Source: an uncultured Alphaproteobacteria bacterium
GTDB taxonomy: Bacteria; Pseudomonadota; Alphaproteobacteria; RF32; CAG-239
Direction: 5' to 3'
NCBI GenBank assembly: GCA_934229625.1
Contig: CAKQDU010000004.1
Location: forward strand, 1 to 64,000
DNA length: 64,000 bases
How positions within the stretch are numbered: position 1 is the stretch's first letter; the number at the start of each line of letters is the position of its first letter. The notes beneath the pieces are model-generated. The model ran no database searches. It was not told the DNA's origin and worked only from the letters and a program-made list of their open reading frames with translations. The position numbers and the translations under genes were made by a program. Shown piece after piece: positions 18,257-28,141 of this stretch.

Positions 18257-18864
18257 TTTGCCATATTCTCCAGAGTTAAAGCAATAATCTTTTGTTCCAT
18301 TTCTGTCAGAATATCTTCACCGAGTTCTGAAACCAAAGGCTTATGTTCGGTGGCTATGCGGTAATATTCATCACCGTTTTCACAATCCTGCCAATAACGA
18401 ATATCTCCGTTTCCAAAACGATTTGCCTGTAAATTTGCTTCCATTTTATCTAAAACCGAAACCAATTTTGCTTCAGGCGTTTGGCGCGCCTCATATTCGC
18501 TAAATAATGCAAAAACATGCTCATTCAACGGCTCAGGCAGCATTTTTTTATACAAAAGCATAGCTTCTTTTTCTTGCCGCTCTTTTTCTTTACGCCGCTC
18601 TGGATGCGCTATCTGCGCAGAACGAGGGCAATCGCCTGTAATCCCCTCGGCTATATCATGCACTAAAGCCAGCTCCAGTAAACGAGTGTAATCATATTTT
18701 TTTTGCAAAAACGGATAAACCAGCATCACTAAAAAAGCCAGCTTAAAAATATGCGAAGCATCGCTTTCAGAAGTTCCGTCAGACATGAGCGTGTCGCGCT
18801 TTATCAGACAAACACGCTCCATAGCCTGCATAAATTCAAATATTTTAGCAACGTTGTTCCGCAT
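18235..18864 (-). CDS. HD-domain phosphohydrolase (5'-deoxynucleotidase-like)
   Basis: A 209-residue metal-dependent HD-domain protein resembling YfbR/HDDC2 5'-deoxynucleotidases. Ligands appear as ESDASHIFKLA (His), LVHDIAE (His-Asp) and VSVLDKMEA (distal Asp). Members remove phosphate from dNMPs and help balance nucleotide pools. The ATG shares a base with the serS stop, so both are cotranscribed. Confidence 0.8.
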   Translation of the reverse strand: MRNNVAKIFEFMQAMERVCLIKRDTLMSDGTSESDASHIFKLAFLVMLVYPFLQKKYDYTRLLELALVHDIAEGITGDCPRSAQIAHPERRKEKERQEKEAMLLYKKMLPEPLNEHVFALFSEYEARQTPEAKLVSVLDKMEANLQANRFGNGDIRYWQDCENGDEYYRIATEHKPLVSELGEDILTEMEQKIIALTLENMAKCKINCL

Positions 18865-20147
18865 TATTCAGCATTCTTGCCAATAAATTTTTTACCGCCC
18901 ATATATGGCTGGAGTTTTTCCGGAATACGAACAGTTCCGTTTGCCTGCTGATGGTTTTCAATAAACGGCACCAAAGCACGCGGAGTAGCGATTCCAGTAT
19001 TATTAAGGGTATGGCAATATTTAACTTTGCCATCGGCATTGTCGCGATAACGTAAGTTAGTGCGGCGAGCCTGCCAATCAGTAATGTTGGAGCAAGAGTG
19101 TGTTTCACGATAGCAATTTTGAGACGGAACCCACGCTTCCAAATCATATTGACGATATTTTGGAGCGCCCATATCACCTGTGCAAACTTCCAAAACCTGA
19201 TAAGGCAATTCTAAATCCTGCAAAATTTGCTCAGAATTTTTTAACAAAATTTGATGCCATTTTTCACTTTCAGCCAAATCATTTTTACAAATGACAAATT
19301 GTTCGGTTTTGAAAAATTGGTGTACGCGCACCAAACCACGGGTATCTTTTCCGGCAGCGCCTGCTTCGCGGCGGAAACATGGAGAAAATCCGGCGTATAA
19401 AACAGGTAAATCTGCTTCTGTCAATAATTCATCCGCGCGCAAAGAGTTCAAAATCAGCTCTGCTGTACCTGACAGATACAAATCATCGGCTGGCATATAA
19501 TAAACTTCATCACGGGCAAACGGCAGATATCCTTGATTATACAAAGGTTTTTCCTTAGAAATAGCCGGAACTGTCAATAACGTAAATCCGGCGCTGCGCA
19601 ATCTATCCATTACCAACATATGAATAGCCAATTCCAGCTGTGCCAAATCATTTTTAATTGCATAGGTGCGAGAACCAGAAACTTTAGCGATACGTTCCAT
19701 TTCTCCCCAATCGTTAAAATCCATCAATTCGACATGGTCGCGAGGTGTAAAGTCAAAATGAGGAATTTCTCCAACGCGGCGGCGCACAACATTATAACTG
19801 TCGTCAGGTCCGTCCGGACTGTCTTCGCTTGGATAATTAGGCATACGCAGAATCATATCATCAAACTGAGCTTGTAAAACAGCCAATTTTTCTTGTTCTG
19901 CCTTAAATTCCTCTCCGACAGCTTTACTTTTTGCTATAATAGCCGGACGTTCTTCGTTTGATGCAGATTTTATTGAATTACTGAGTTTATTTTTTTCTTC
20001 AGCCAAAGCCTGTGAAGATGTTTTAAGTTTATTCAAACTATAATATGTTTCTAAAAGCTCATCAATTTTTTCAGCCGGAAAGCCTTTACGTCCCAAGCTT
20101 TTTTTAACCCAATCCGTGTTATCGGCAATAAATTTTATATCTAACAT
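18864..20147 (-). CDS. serS: Seryl-tRNA synthetase
   Basis: Class II aminoacyl-tRNA synthetase charging tRNA-Ser (and tRNA-Sec where present). The N-terminal antiparallel coiled coil (about 25-105) grips the long variable arm of tRNA-Ser. Motif 2 is FSPCFRREAGAAGKDTRGLV and motif 3 is NGTVRIPEKLQPYMGG. 427 residues, the family norm. It heads an operon with HD, HAD, membrane and peptidase genes. No T-box or other leader is visible in the 115 bases before it. Confidence 0.97.
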   Translation of the reverse strand: MLDIKFIADNTDWVKKSLGRKGFPAEKIDELLETYYSLNKLKTSSQALAEEKNKLSNSIKSASNEERPAIIAKSKAVGEEFKAEQEKLAVLQAQFDDMILRMPNYPSEDSPDGPDDSYNVVRRRVGEIPHFDFTPRDHVELMDFNDWGEMERIAKVSGSRTYAIKNDLAQLELAIHMLVMDRLRSAGFTLLTVPAISKEKPLYNQGYLPFARDEVYYMPADDLYLSGTAELILNSLRADELLTEADLPVLYAGFSPCFRREAGAAGKDTRGLVRVHQFFKTEQFVICKNDLAESEKWHQILLKNSEQILQDLELPYQVLEVCTGDMGAPKYRQYDLEAWVPSQNCYRETHSCSNITDWQARRTNLRYRDNADGKVKYCHTLNNTGIATPRALVPFIENHQQANGTVRIPEKLQPYMGGKKFIGKNAE

Positions 20148-20232
20148 CTTTTACGTCCTAAATTAAAAATTAAACCTAAGTAAGTATATTTTATTTCTCT
20201 GATAATACAATATAAATTTTTTAATTTCAGCA

Positions 20233-20258
20233 TAAAAAAGACTTTCTTGCGAAAGCCT
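20233..20258 (-). terminator. Terminator after secA operon
   Basis: Stem AGACTTTC (20239-20246) with GAAAGCCT (20251-20258), loop TTGC, followed on the minus strand by a U-run (A-run at 20234-20239). It closes the transcript from secA through the PilS-like gene. Confidence 0.7.
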
Positions 20259-20262
20259 CATT

Positions 20263-21099
20263 TCATTTTTTATTATCTACACTAAAAACCGCATAGCGCA
20301 GCGCCACCGAACAGTCATTCTGACCGCAAAAACACCCCATTTCAGCATTTCCGCGAGAAAACGGCGTTGGCATAAACTGGTCATTCGGCTTAGCGACGTT
20401 CATTTGATATCGCATACGTGGACGCATCATCGAAAATCCGAAATCATCATCTTCTTCATCTTTCTTTTGCGCCTCTTTTTCAGCTTTTTCTTTTTCCGGA
20501 GTCAAATCTATATCATGCAAAGCATTGTCTTCGCCTGTTCGGCTGTCAACGCTGCCTATCGCCACCGCTAACAACCCCTTAATACTGTCGCCCCAATCCA
20601 AAGAAGCCAAATCTATGCAGGCGCGGCGCGGCAATCCCTGATAAGACATCTTAAACGTCGGTGAACTGACTTTACCTTTTTCATCCCACAAAACATCTGA
20701 CGGCTCAATAATAATTCTGCCGCCAAAAGGGTTTTCCAAATACTTTTTATCACCTGTTCCACGCACCAACTTTTCGGGAATAGCACCCATTTTTATCAAA
20801 TTTTCCGTGCTTTCGGCCGGCTCATTAGGATGAATGGTGTATATATTGCGAATGTTATCAATCAGCTGAGATATCTCCAGCGTTGTTTTATTCAAAGTTT
20901 CTATATATTGCAAATCATCATAACGCTTTTGCATAAATTTAGAAATATAATATCCCCCACCGCCTAAAAAGACAGCAATAACAAAAATCAAAATAAAAAA
21001 TTCTTTTATTTTTTGTTCCAGCTGCTCTTTTTTTCGTTGCTTTTCTTTTTGAATAATCAGCAACTCGTTAGCATTAGGATTTTTAATTTCTTCACTCAT
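20263..21099 (-). CDS. PilS-like membrane-anchored pilin-related protein
   Basis: A 278-residue protein with a basic N-terminal coiled region, one membrane helix (about 31-52) and a periplasmic domain. Motifs NPFGGRIIIEP and YQGLPRRACIDLASLDWGDS resemble the globular domain of type IVb PilS pilins, and the same pattern is found in the protein at 2506-3204. A low-complexity acidic insert (KEKAEKEAQKKDEEDDDF) precedes the C-terminus, which carries MGCFCGQNDCSVALRYA, a cysteine cluster like the pilin-like family's. It starts three bases after secA, so it is cotranscribed with the Sec motor. Function unknown; not an obvious Sec component. Confidence 0.6.
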   Translation of the reverse strand: MSEEIKNPNANELLIIQKEKQRKKEQLEQKIKEFFILIFVIAVFLGGGGYYISKFMQKRYDDLQYIETLNKTTLEISQLIDNIRNIYTIHPNEPAESTENLIKMGAIPEKLVRGTGDKKYLENPFGGRIIIEPSDVLWDEKGKVSSPTFKMSYQGLPRRACIDLASLDWGDSIKGLLAVAIGSVDSRTGEDNALHDIDLTPEKEKAEKEAQKKDEEDDDFGFSMMRPRMRYQMNVAKPNDQFMPTPFSRGNAEMGCFCGQNDCSVALRYAVFSVDNKK

Positions 21100-21102
21100 A
21101 AA

Positions 21103-23772
21103 TTACCCTGCTATTCTGCCGTGACAATGTTTAAATTTTTTTCCGCTGCCGCATGGACACAAATCATTTCTAGCCACACCTTCAAACATTGAAGGGTCAA
21201 GTTTTTTCAAAGGCTCGTCCCCCTCATGAACCGCAGACATCGGACGATTTTGTTCTTTATCCATAGCTTTTTGCATCTGCTCTTGCGAATCTGTTTGAAT
21301 TACAGTATGGCAAATAACCACTGTCACGCGCTGTTTTAAAATATCCAGCATCCGTGAAAACATATTAAACGCCTCTTTTTTATACTCATTCAGCGGATCT
21401 TTCTGGCCATAAGCGCGCAGCACAATAGTATGACGCATCAAATCCAATGTCGCAATGTGATCTTTCCACAATTGATCCAGCACTTGCAAGAAAATGCTTT
21501 TTTGCACCATTTTCACAGCATCAGCCGGCAAAGAAGCCTCTCTTTCCATCATACGGCCATCAACTTCCTGTAAGATTTTTTCTTTCAGACCTTCGCTGTC
21601 CAATTCCGGTTCGTTGCACCAATTAGTAATTGGCAAAACAAAACCTGTAGCCACCGACAAATCTTGTTTCAAGCTTTCTTTATCCCATTCTGAAGCTCCA
21701 GTGCCATAAGGAACATGCGCGTCAATAATACCGCTTAAATATTCATCGCGCATATCTTTAATGGTGTCAGACAAGTCTTCGCTTTCCATAATTTCACGAC
21801 GTTGTTCATAAATAATTTTACGCTGTTCATTCATAACATTGTCATATTTCAGCAAGTTTTTACGAATGTCAAAGTTACGCTCTTCCACTTTTTGCTGAGC
21901 TTTTTCCAAAGCCTTGCTAATCCATGGGTGAACAAGAGCCTCTCCTTCTGGAAGTCCTAAACGCTGCAAAACATTAGACATTTTTTCTGAACCGAAAATA
22001 CGCATTAAATCATCTTGCATAGAAAGGAAAAACTTAGAAGTACCAGGATCACCCTGACGACCGGCACGACCGCGCAGCTGATTATCAATACGACGGCTTT
22101 CGTGGCGTTCAGTACCCAAAATATACAAACCGCCAGCTGCCAAAACTTTTTCTTTATCCGCAGCAACTTCAGCTTCTATTTTTTGTTTCAGCTCTGCAAT
22201 CTGCTCCGGTGTTTCATCACCTTTAAGCATTTCCTGCAATTTCATTTCCGGATTACCGCCAAGCTGAATATCAGTACCGCGGCCTGCCATATTGGTGGCA
22301 ATAGTCACCGCACCAGAAACACCGGCTTGCGCCACAATGGCAGCCTCACGCTCATGATAACGCGCATTCAAAACTTCAAAATGCAAATCCGGCGCCGCTT
22401 TATGTAACAAATTAGCCACAACTTCTGATTTTTCCACTGAGGTTGTACCCACCAAAACCGGCTGTCCGCGACGGTGGCAATCTAAAATCGTGTTAATGAT
22501 AGCACGATATTTTTCACCCTCGGTACGATATATTTCATCATGCAAATCCTGACGCTGTACCGGTTTATTTGTCGGAATTTCCACACAAACCAAATTATAA
22601 ATATCGCAAAATTCAGTTTCTTCGGTCATAGCTGTACCTGTCATACCAGATAATTTTGGATATAAACGGAAATAATTTTGGAAAGTGATAGAGGCTAAAG
22701 TCTGATTTTCTGATTGAATTTTAACTCCCTCTTTTGCCTCCAAAGCCTGATGTAAGCCATCGCTGAAACGACGTCCTTCCATAATACGGCCGGTAAATTC
22801 ATCAACAATGACTACTTTGCCGTCTTTAACAATATAATCCACGTCTTTTTGAAACATCTCATGTGCGCGCAAAGCATTATTAACGTGCTGCACTAAGCCT
22901 ACATTGCCAATATCATACAAAGAACCGTCTTTAATCAATCCGGCTTCACGCAGCAATTTTTCAACATGCTCCATACCAGCTTCGGTCAGAGTCACATTTT
23001 TTTGCTTTTCATCTTTTTCATAATCTTCCGGAACCAACTGCGACATCAAATTAGAAACACTTATATATGTGGCCGAAGAATCTTCTGCTTCTCCCGAAAT
23101 AATCAACGGAGTTCTGGCCTCATCAATCAAAATAGAGTCAACTTCATCCACAATGGCAAAATTAAAATCACGCTGAACACGCTCATACAGGCTGAACTTC
23201 ATATTATCGCGCAAATAATCAAAACCGAGTTCGTTATTTGTTGCATAAACAATATCCGAATTATATGCGATACGTCGCTCATTATCATTTTTGCCGTGAA
23301 TAATATAGTCAACGGTCAAACCTAAAAAGCGATAAATTTTTCCCATCCATTCGGCATCGCGTTTTGCCAAATAGTCGTTAACCGTCACAACATGGACGCC
23401 TTTTCCTTCTAATGCATTCAAATAAGCAGCCAAAGTAGCGACCAAAGTTTTACCCTCGCCGGTTTTCATTTCGGCAATCATGCCTTTATGCAAAACAATA
23501 CCGCCTATCAGCTGCACATCATAGTGCCGCTGTCCCATAACTCGTTTAGAAGCCTCTCGCACGGTAGCGAAAGCTTCAGGCAAAATATCATCCAAAGTTT
23601 CGCCTTGTTTCAAGCGGTTGCGAAACTCATCTGTTTTAGCTTTTAATTCTTCATCGCTGAGTTTTATAAACTCAGGCTCTAAAGCATTTATTTGATTAAC
23701 TGTTTTGTATTGTTTTTTAACAAAGCGGTCATTAGCGCTGCCAAAAATTTTACGGGCAAATTTTCCTAACAT
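21103..23772 (-). CDS. secA: Preprotein translocase ATPase SecA
   Basis: Motor ATPase that pushes unfolded proteins through SecYEG. 889 residues. Walker A is [11 protein letters not shown], the DEAD-like box is [15 protein letters not shown], and helicase motifs [17 protein letters not shown] and [16 protein letters not shown] are intact. The C-terminal [19 protein letters not shown] is the zinc SEC-C motif that binds SecB, and secB is 5 kb away. The parvulin gene is divergent, an order common in Alphaproteobacteria. Followed by a PilS-like gene. Confidence 0.98.
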   Translation of the reverse strand: MLGKFARKIFGSANDRFVKKQYKTVNQINALEPEFIKLSDEELKAKTDEFRNRLKQGETLDDILPEAFATVREASKRVMGQRHYDVQLIGGIVLHKGMIAEMKTGEGKTLVATLAAYLNALEGKGVHVVTVNDYLAKRDAEWMGKIYRFLGLTVDYIIHGKNDNERRIAYNSDIVYATNNELGFDYLRDNMKFSLYERVQRDFNFAIVDEVDSILIDEARTPLIISGEAEDSSATYISVSNLMSQLVPEDYEKDEKQKNVTLTEAGMEHVEKLLREAGLIKDGSLYDIGNVGLVQHVNNALRAHEMFQKDVDYIVKDGKVVIVDEFTGRIMEGRRFSDGLHQALEAKEGVKIQSENQTLASITFQNYFRLYPKLSGMTGTAMTEETEFCDIYNLVCVEIPTNKPVQRQDLHDEIYRTEGEKYRAIINTILDCHRRGQPVLVGTTSVEKSEVVANLLHKAAPDLHFEVLNARYHEREAAIVAQAGVSGAVTIATNMAGRGTDIQLGGNPEMKLQEMLKGDETPEQIAELKQKIEAEVAADKEKVLAAGGLYILGTERHESRRIDNQLRGRAGRQGDPGTSKFFLSMQDDLMRIFGSEKMSNVLQRLGLPEGEALVHPWISKALEKAQQKVEERNFDIRKNLLKYDNVMNEQRKIIYEQRREIMESEDLSDTIKDMRDEYLSGIIDAHVPYGTGASEWDKESLKQDLSVATGFVLPITNWCNEPELDSEGLKEKILQEVDGRMMEREASLPADAVKMVQKSIFLQVLDQLWKDHIATLDLMRHTIVLRAYGQKDPLNEYKKEAFNMFSRMLDILKQRVTVVICHTVIQTDSQEQMQKAMDKEQNRPMSAVHEGDEPLKKLDPSMFEGVARNDLCPCGSGKKFKHCHGRIAG

Positions 23773-23873
23773 AGAAGTTCCTTACAATATATTGTTTCAG
23801 AATACATTTAGTTTGATTAAATCATAAAGTCAAGAGGCTGAGCAAAAGTTATAAACCTTTAGTAAAAAATACT

Positions 23874-23902
23874 TTGAATTTTATTTAGTTTGTATATATT
23901 AT
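23874..23902 (+). promoter_or_regulatory. Candidate promoter of parvulin gene
   Basis: TTGAAT (23874-23879), a 17-base spacer and TATTAT (23897-23902) fit a housekeeping sigma promoter, 32 bases before the ATG. Function inferred from sequence only. Confidence 0.5.
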
Positions 23903-23933
23903 GTTAACGATTTGTTTAATTTAGGAGGAATCT

Positions 23934-24773
23934 ATGCAAAAAAAATATGTTTTCGCCACAACTGCCGCTGTAGTGGTTTTATTGGCCGGCGCTTTTACTT
24001 ATAAAGTTTATGCTGAAAGAAACAACGGTGTGGCAGCTGTTGTAAACGGTGAACAGATTACTGTCGCCGAAATTAAAGAAGCCTATAACGAAAATCCTCA
24101 GGTAAAATCTCAGGTTTCTTTTGAAGAATTTTATGACCGCGCGCTTGAGGTTATGATAAACAGCAAGCTTGCTTTACAGGCTGCAACTGCCGCCAATATT
24201 CAAGCTTCGGCCGAATATCAAAAAGAATTGGCCGCCATGCAGGATGATTTGGCTCGCAAAGTCTACATTGAACAGCAGATAACTCAAAAAGTAACTGATG
24301 CCGATGTTAAAAAAGTTTATGATGAATATGTTTCAAGCTTTAAAAGTGAAAAAGAAATAAAAGCTAAACATATTTTGGTAGATAATGAAAAATTAGCTGA
24401 AGAAATTATTACAAAATTAAATAAAAAATCTGCAAAATTTGACGATTTAGCTAAACAATATTCTAAAGACCAAGCTGATTTAGGCTACTTTACAGCCGAA
24501 GCAATGGTTCCTGAATTTTCTGAAGCCGCTTTTGCTATGAAAAAAGGCACTTTTTCACAAAAACCGGTTAAAACTGAATTTGGTTATCATGTAATTTTGG
24601 TTGAAGACATCAGAGATTCTAAACCTCTGCCTATTGAAGCTGTTGCCGACCAAATCAAAAACAACTTATCTCAGCAGGCTGTGGGACAGATTGTTTCAGA
24701 ATTGCACAACAACGCTCAAATTGAAAAATTTGACTTAAAAGGCAAAAAAATTACTGAAGAAAAAAAGAAATAA
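23934..24773 (+). CDS. Parvulin-type peptidyl-prolyl isomerase, periplasmic
   Basis: A 279-residue SurA/PrsA-like protein. An N-terminal signal or anchor helix (about 8-24) is followed by a SurA-N-like helical domain, and then the parvulin domain starting AKHILVDNEKLAEEI, with DLGYFTAEAMVPEFSEAAF and FGYHVILVED as typical signatures. It probably catalyses prolyl isomerisation and chaperones outer-membrane proteins in the periplasm. The strong ribosome binding site AGGAGG precedes it, and a perfect 13-bp terminator follows. It lies divergent to secA. Confidence 0.87.
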   Translation: MQKKYVFATTAAVVVLLAGAFTYKVYAERNNGVAAVVNGEQITVAEIKEAYNENPQVKSQVSFEEFYDRALEVMINSKLALQAATAANIQASAEYQKELAAMQDDLARKVYIEQQITQKVTDADVKKVYDEYVSSFKSEKEIKAKHILVDNEKLAEEIITKLNKKSAKFDDLAKQYSKDQADLGYFTAEAMVPEFSEAAFAMKKGTFSQKPVKTEFGYHVILVEDIRDSKPLPIEAVADQIKNNLSQQAVGQIVSELHNNAQIEKFDLKGKKITEEKKK

Positions 24774-24791
24774 TTTCTTAGATTATTTAAC

Positions 24792-24826
24792 AAAAAATCT
24801 CCGACTTCGTATCGGAGATTTTTTTT
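24792..24826 (+). terminator. Terminator after parvulin gene
   Basis: Perfect 13-bp stem, AAAAAATCTCCGA (24792-24804) and TCGGAGATTTTTT (24812-24824), loop CTTCGTA, with T-run. Because the stem ends in A and T runs it may act on both strands. Confidence 0.88.
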
Positions 24827-24911
24827 CATCGGTAAATCTGTTCAATTCAGATAGCTTAATACTTCTTAAAATTTACAAAAAAGTATCAAAACAATGGTAC
24901 TTTAAAAAAAT

Positions 24912-25187
24912 TTATTCACCGGCAATATTTCTTACTTCATCTTTATTCTGAATTTTTCTTTGATATATATTCGGCTGTTCTTTTTTACCTTCAATATCCA
25001 TATCCGGATTTACAAAATTAACCTGACCTTTTTCATAAAAATAAAAATCACGGCGAATTTTTGTTTTATCTTTTATAGAAAGCTGATTCCATTCCGCCTC
25101 GGTCATTCCATATGGATATGTTTCTTGCGGAGCAGAAGAACACGCTGCAATCAACATAAATAAACTCAATGATAATAATTTTTTCAT
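24912..25187 (-). CDS. Small lipoprotein
   Basis: A 91-residue protein. Signal LSLSLFMLIAAC ends in a lipobox (IAAC, Cys16). The mature part PYGMTEAEWNQLSIKDKTKIRRDFYFYEKGQ is polar and helical. A GGAGAAAT site precedes the start. Outer-membrane or inner-membrane lipoprotein of unknown role. Confidence 0.6.
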   Translation of the reverse strand: MKKLLSLSLFMLIAACSSAPQETYPYGMTEAEWNQLSIKDKTKIRRDFYFYEKGQVNFVNPDMDIEGKKEQPNIYQRKIQNKDEVRNIAGE

Positions 25188-25305
25188 AGTATTTCTCCTT
25201 AAACGTCTGCCGTATATTATGCAAACACACGGGTTAAAAAGTTGTTAAAATAAAATTTTTAAAAATTTTGTTTATTTTTAGTCAAAAAAATGTTAATCTT
25301 TATTT

Positions 25306-26400
25306 ATGATAACTAAAAACGAATATAAATGGTTGGAACACCACACGGATATTTTAAATAATGTGCCTAACTTAGATGATTATGAGCGCATTGATATAAA
25401 ATTTAGGGTGTATCGTCCGGCGCACGTCCAAAAAATTAAAGATATTTTCAAAGAATATCAATGTATCAGCGGACAAAACAAAAATTACAGATGGGTAAAA
25501 GTTAAAAATTTTACTCTGTCCGATTTTAATAATATATCCTACGATTTTTGCGCAGATTTGATTTATAATATTGCGGAACATGATATAAATTATCTGCCGA
25601 CAGACAAAAAACGTAACTATAAAATTATTCGGCGCGCCACGCCTAAATTACTTTCCAATCTGAGCAATCATAAAAAATTGGATATTCTTTTCACTTTTGC
25701 TCAGTCAATTTTTCCCACAACGGAAAAACGCGACCAAGCTATTAGTTTTATTGAACAAAACAGCAGTAAATTTGTAGCTCTGTTGCAACTGAAAATTCCA
25801 GCTGATTTCATGCGTAAAGAATATAAAAAGGTGCAAAAGATTACCTCTATAATATCCGATTTGCCGGATATTAAAAATAAATTAGATTCTTTTCAGCTTT
25901 TGCCTAGAGAAGAGCAGCAATCGCTGATTCGTAAAATAAGCGGCATTACCGCAGAAGTAAACGGCATAGAAGCGCCGAAAGTCCATTTTATTACCAATAA
26001 ACAAGCAAATAACGACCCGTTAATTGCAGATTGGGTGCAAACTGACGCTTTTGCCGACTATCAGGATATTTACATAAATAAAGATTTTATAAAAACATAC
26101 AGCGGACTGGAGGCGTTGACTTTAGCATTCCACGAAACAACTCATGTTGCTCAATCTAATCTTGATTACAAAGATTTTCCCGAAATGGAAGAAATGTTCA
26201 GCCACCGCTTAAACTACCTGCAAAACTATGCTGATACATATTCTGCAACTCCTCTGGAAATGGTTACTTATAATCTTGAACAGGAATTTTGCGAACAAAT
26301 GAATAAACGCCTAAAACTTAAAGTACGAGACTATTCTTATAATAATGAATATAACGTAGCAAAACAATATATTCAAAAAGCCATGCACAGAGCCTTTTAA
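25306..26400 (+). CDS. Uncharacterised protein with zincin-type HExxH motif
   Basis: A 364-residue soluble protein I do not recognise. A helical N-terminal two thirds precedes ALTLAFHETTHVAQSNLDY, a textbook HExxH zinc-binding helix, with possible third ligands in EEMFSHRLNYLQNY or LEQEFCEQMN. A metallopeptidase or metal-dependent hydrolase is inferred from this motif alone. No signal peptide, no clear ribosome binding site. The 3' end overlaps that of smr by four bases. Confidence 0.55.
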   Translation: MITKNEYKWLEHHTDILNNVPNLDDYERIDIKFRVYRPAHVQKIKDIFKEYQCISGQNKNYRWVKVKNFTLSDFNNISYDFCADLIYNIAEHDINYLPTDKKRNYKIIRRATPKLLSNLSNHKKLDILFTFAQSIFPTTEKRDQAISFIEQNSSKFVALLQLKIPADFMRKEYKKVQKITSIISDLPDIKNKLDSFQLLPREEQQSLIRKISGITAEVNGIEAPKVHFITNKQANNDPLIADWVQTDAFADYQDIYINKDFIKTYSGLEALTLAFHETTHVAQSNLDYKDFPEMEEMFSHRLNYLQNYADTYSATPLEMVTYNLEQEFCEQMNKRLKLKVRDYSYNNEYNVAKQYIQKAMHRAF

Positions 26401-26933
26401 ATTTCTTTATTGCGGCGTAATAAAATATATAACGCTCCGTTTCCGCCCAATTTCTCTGACGGGTGCTTATAAACTAAAATCATCGCTCGCAAACGAGCCA
26501 TATTCAGCCATTGAGGCACTTGTTTGCGTAAAACTCCTTTAACGGCAAAAACATCTTCATCCGGATGAACGCGGATTCCTTTTCCGGTTATAATCATCAC
26601 ACAGCGGCGGCCTAAAGCGTAACTTTGCGGAATAAAACTGTCAACCCTGGCAAACGCCTCGTCTTCGGTCAGTCCATGCAAATCCAAAACCGCTTCTACT
26701 CTAAATTCTTCTCGTTTAAATTTTTTCAAAGTTGATTTATCTATCCCGCCACATTCCAAATCGTCTAAAAACTTTGAATATGTAGAAAATTCCTGCTTTG
26801 TAGCATAATAAACTTTTTCTTTTTTTATTGTTGATTTTGGTCTAACGGGAAAAACAACTTGATTAGAAACTGTTTTTTTTATACCGTCAACAGCCTCAAA
26901 CCAAAATTTTTCATCTTCATTTTGCGGAGTCAT
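26397..26933 (-). CDS. Smr-domain protein
   Basis: A 178-residue small MutS-related domain protein. The Smr domain occupies the C-terminal half: LDLHGLTEDEAFARV, MIITGKGIR and GGNGALYILLRR are its three signatures. Smr domains nick DNA or bind RNA. The start at 26933 overlaps the mltA stop (ATGA), replacing a TTG one codon earlier. Tim44-mltA-smr is a conserved alphaproteobacterial order. Confidence 0.88.
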   Translation of the reverse strand: MTPQNEDEKFWFEAVDGIKKTVSNQVVFPVRPKSTIKKEKVYYATKQEFSTYSKFLDDLECGGIDKSTLKKFKREEFRVEAVLDLHGLTEDEAFARVDSFIPQSYALGRRCVMIITGKGIRVHPDEDVFAVKGVLRKQVPQWLNMARLRAMILVYKHPSEKLGGNGALYILLRRNKEI

Positions 26934-28141
26934 CAATCAACCTTAGGTGCAGAATATTTCGGCGCCAGCAAATAATATTTTCCAACTGAGTTCATCCGGC
27001 CGGCTTCTGCCAATGCTTCTTCGCCGTGTCCCCAAAAATAGTCGCCGCGCACCACGCCTTTAATTGCGCTTCCTATATCTTGGGCAAACACCACTTTTTC
27101 TATTTTTTCCCTATCCGGATTTACTGTATCAAGCCACAATACAGCACCTAGCGGAATATATTTATTATCCACCGCCATGCTGCGTCCGGCGGTCAGTGAC
27201 AACCCATAAGCCCCAACCGGACCATCGGCATCGACCACTCGCTGAAAAATAAAACGTTCATTTTCCGCCATAACTTCCGCCGCTTTCTGCGGATTTTTAC
27301 GCAGCCAATCACGAATTTTTGTCATAGAGGCTTCACCTGGTTTAATCAACCCTTTTTGCAGCAAGATAGAGCCGATTCCTTTAAACTTGCGCCCATTGCT
27401 ATCGGCAAAACCGATTCTTAACTCCGAGCCATCTTCCATAATGGCAATAGCCGAACCCTGAATCTGCATAAAGTGAATATCCACCAAATCATCGCCCCAC
27501 ATCAAAACCGGAGCCTTAACGCCATTTTGCTCAATTTGCCGACGGTCATAATACGGAATAAATTTTTTGCCTTCAACTCTGCCCACCAAACGAGTATTAG
27601 GCAGCGAGCTGTCAAAATCTTTTAAATTTATTTCAATCAAATCGTTTGGCTTGCCATAAATCGGAAATTTATATTTTGCGCTTTTTTCAAAAGAAGCGTG
27701 AATTGTCGCCTCATAATAAGATGTAAATTTACCATCAGCCTTACCGTCATCAGATACCATGTATGGAGCAAACTCGTTTTCTATAAATTTTTTCATCTGC
27801 GCGCCGCTGTTTACACCGGCATTGGCAAACTTTTTGCACACTTTTTGATAATCAGAAGTTTTTATTTTTATTGCTGAATTATATAAATAGGTATTTTTAT
27901 TTTTCAAAACATTCTGGCAATTCTTAGCAAAAACAGGAATAACCTCGCCAAAATCATCAGCATTCCAACCAGGTAGCCGGTTAAAACCGATTTTTTTCAA
28001 AACAACCTTGCTTTCCTCAGCTGACGGAATCTTAGGTTCTTCACTAAAACATCCGCTCAGCAGCAATAACAATACCAAAGATAAAACAAAATTAAGCCGT
28101 TTTTTTAGTGGAAACCAGCACCCAGTTATTGTTTTTTGCAT
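26933..28141 (-). CDS. mltA: Membrane-bound lytic murein transglycosylase A
   Basis: A 402-residue lipoprotein that cleaves peptidoglycan glycan strands to 1,6-anhydro products. Signal with lipobox LLSGC; MltA/3D domains follow with GKFTSYYEATIHASF, MQIQGSAIA and the catalytic-type segment FAQDIGSAIKGVVRGDYFWG. Products could be recycled by the AmpG-like permease at 38168. It overlaps tim44 by 50 bases and smr by one codon. Confidence 0.93.
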   Translation of the reverse strand: MQKTITGCWFPLKKRLNFVLSLVLLLLLSGCFSEEPKIPSAEESKVVLKKIGFNRLPGWNADDFGEVIPVFAKNCQNVLKNKNTYLYNSAIKIKTSDYQKVCKKFANAGVNSGAQMKKFIENEFAPYMVSDDGKADGKFTSYYEATIHASFEKSAKYKFPIYGKPNDLIEINLKDFDSSLPNTRLVGRVEGKKFIPYYDRRQIEQNGVKAPVLMWGDDLVDIHFMQIQGSAIAIMEDGSELRIGFADSNGRKFKGIGSILLQKGLIKPGEASMTKIRDWLRKNPQKAAEVMAENERFIFQRVVDADGPVGAYGLSLTAGRSMAVDNKYIPLGAVLWLDTVNPDREKIEKVVFAQDIGSAIKGVVRGDYFWGHGEEALAEAGRMNSVGKYYLLAPKYSAPKVD

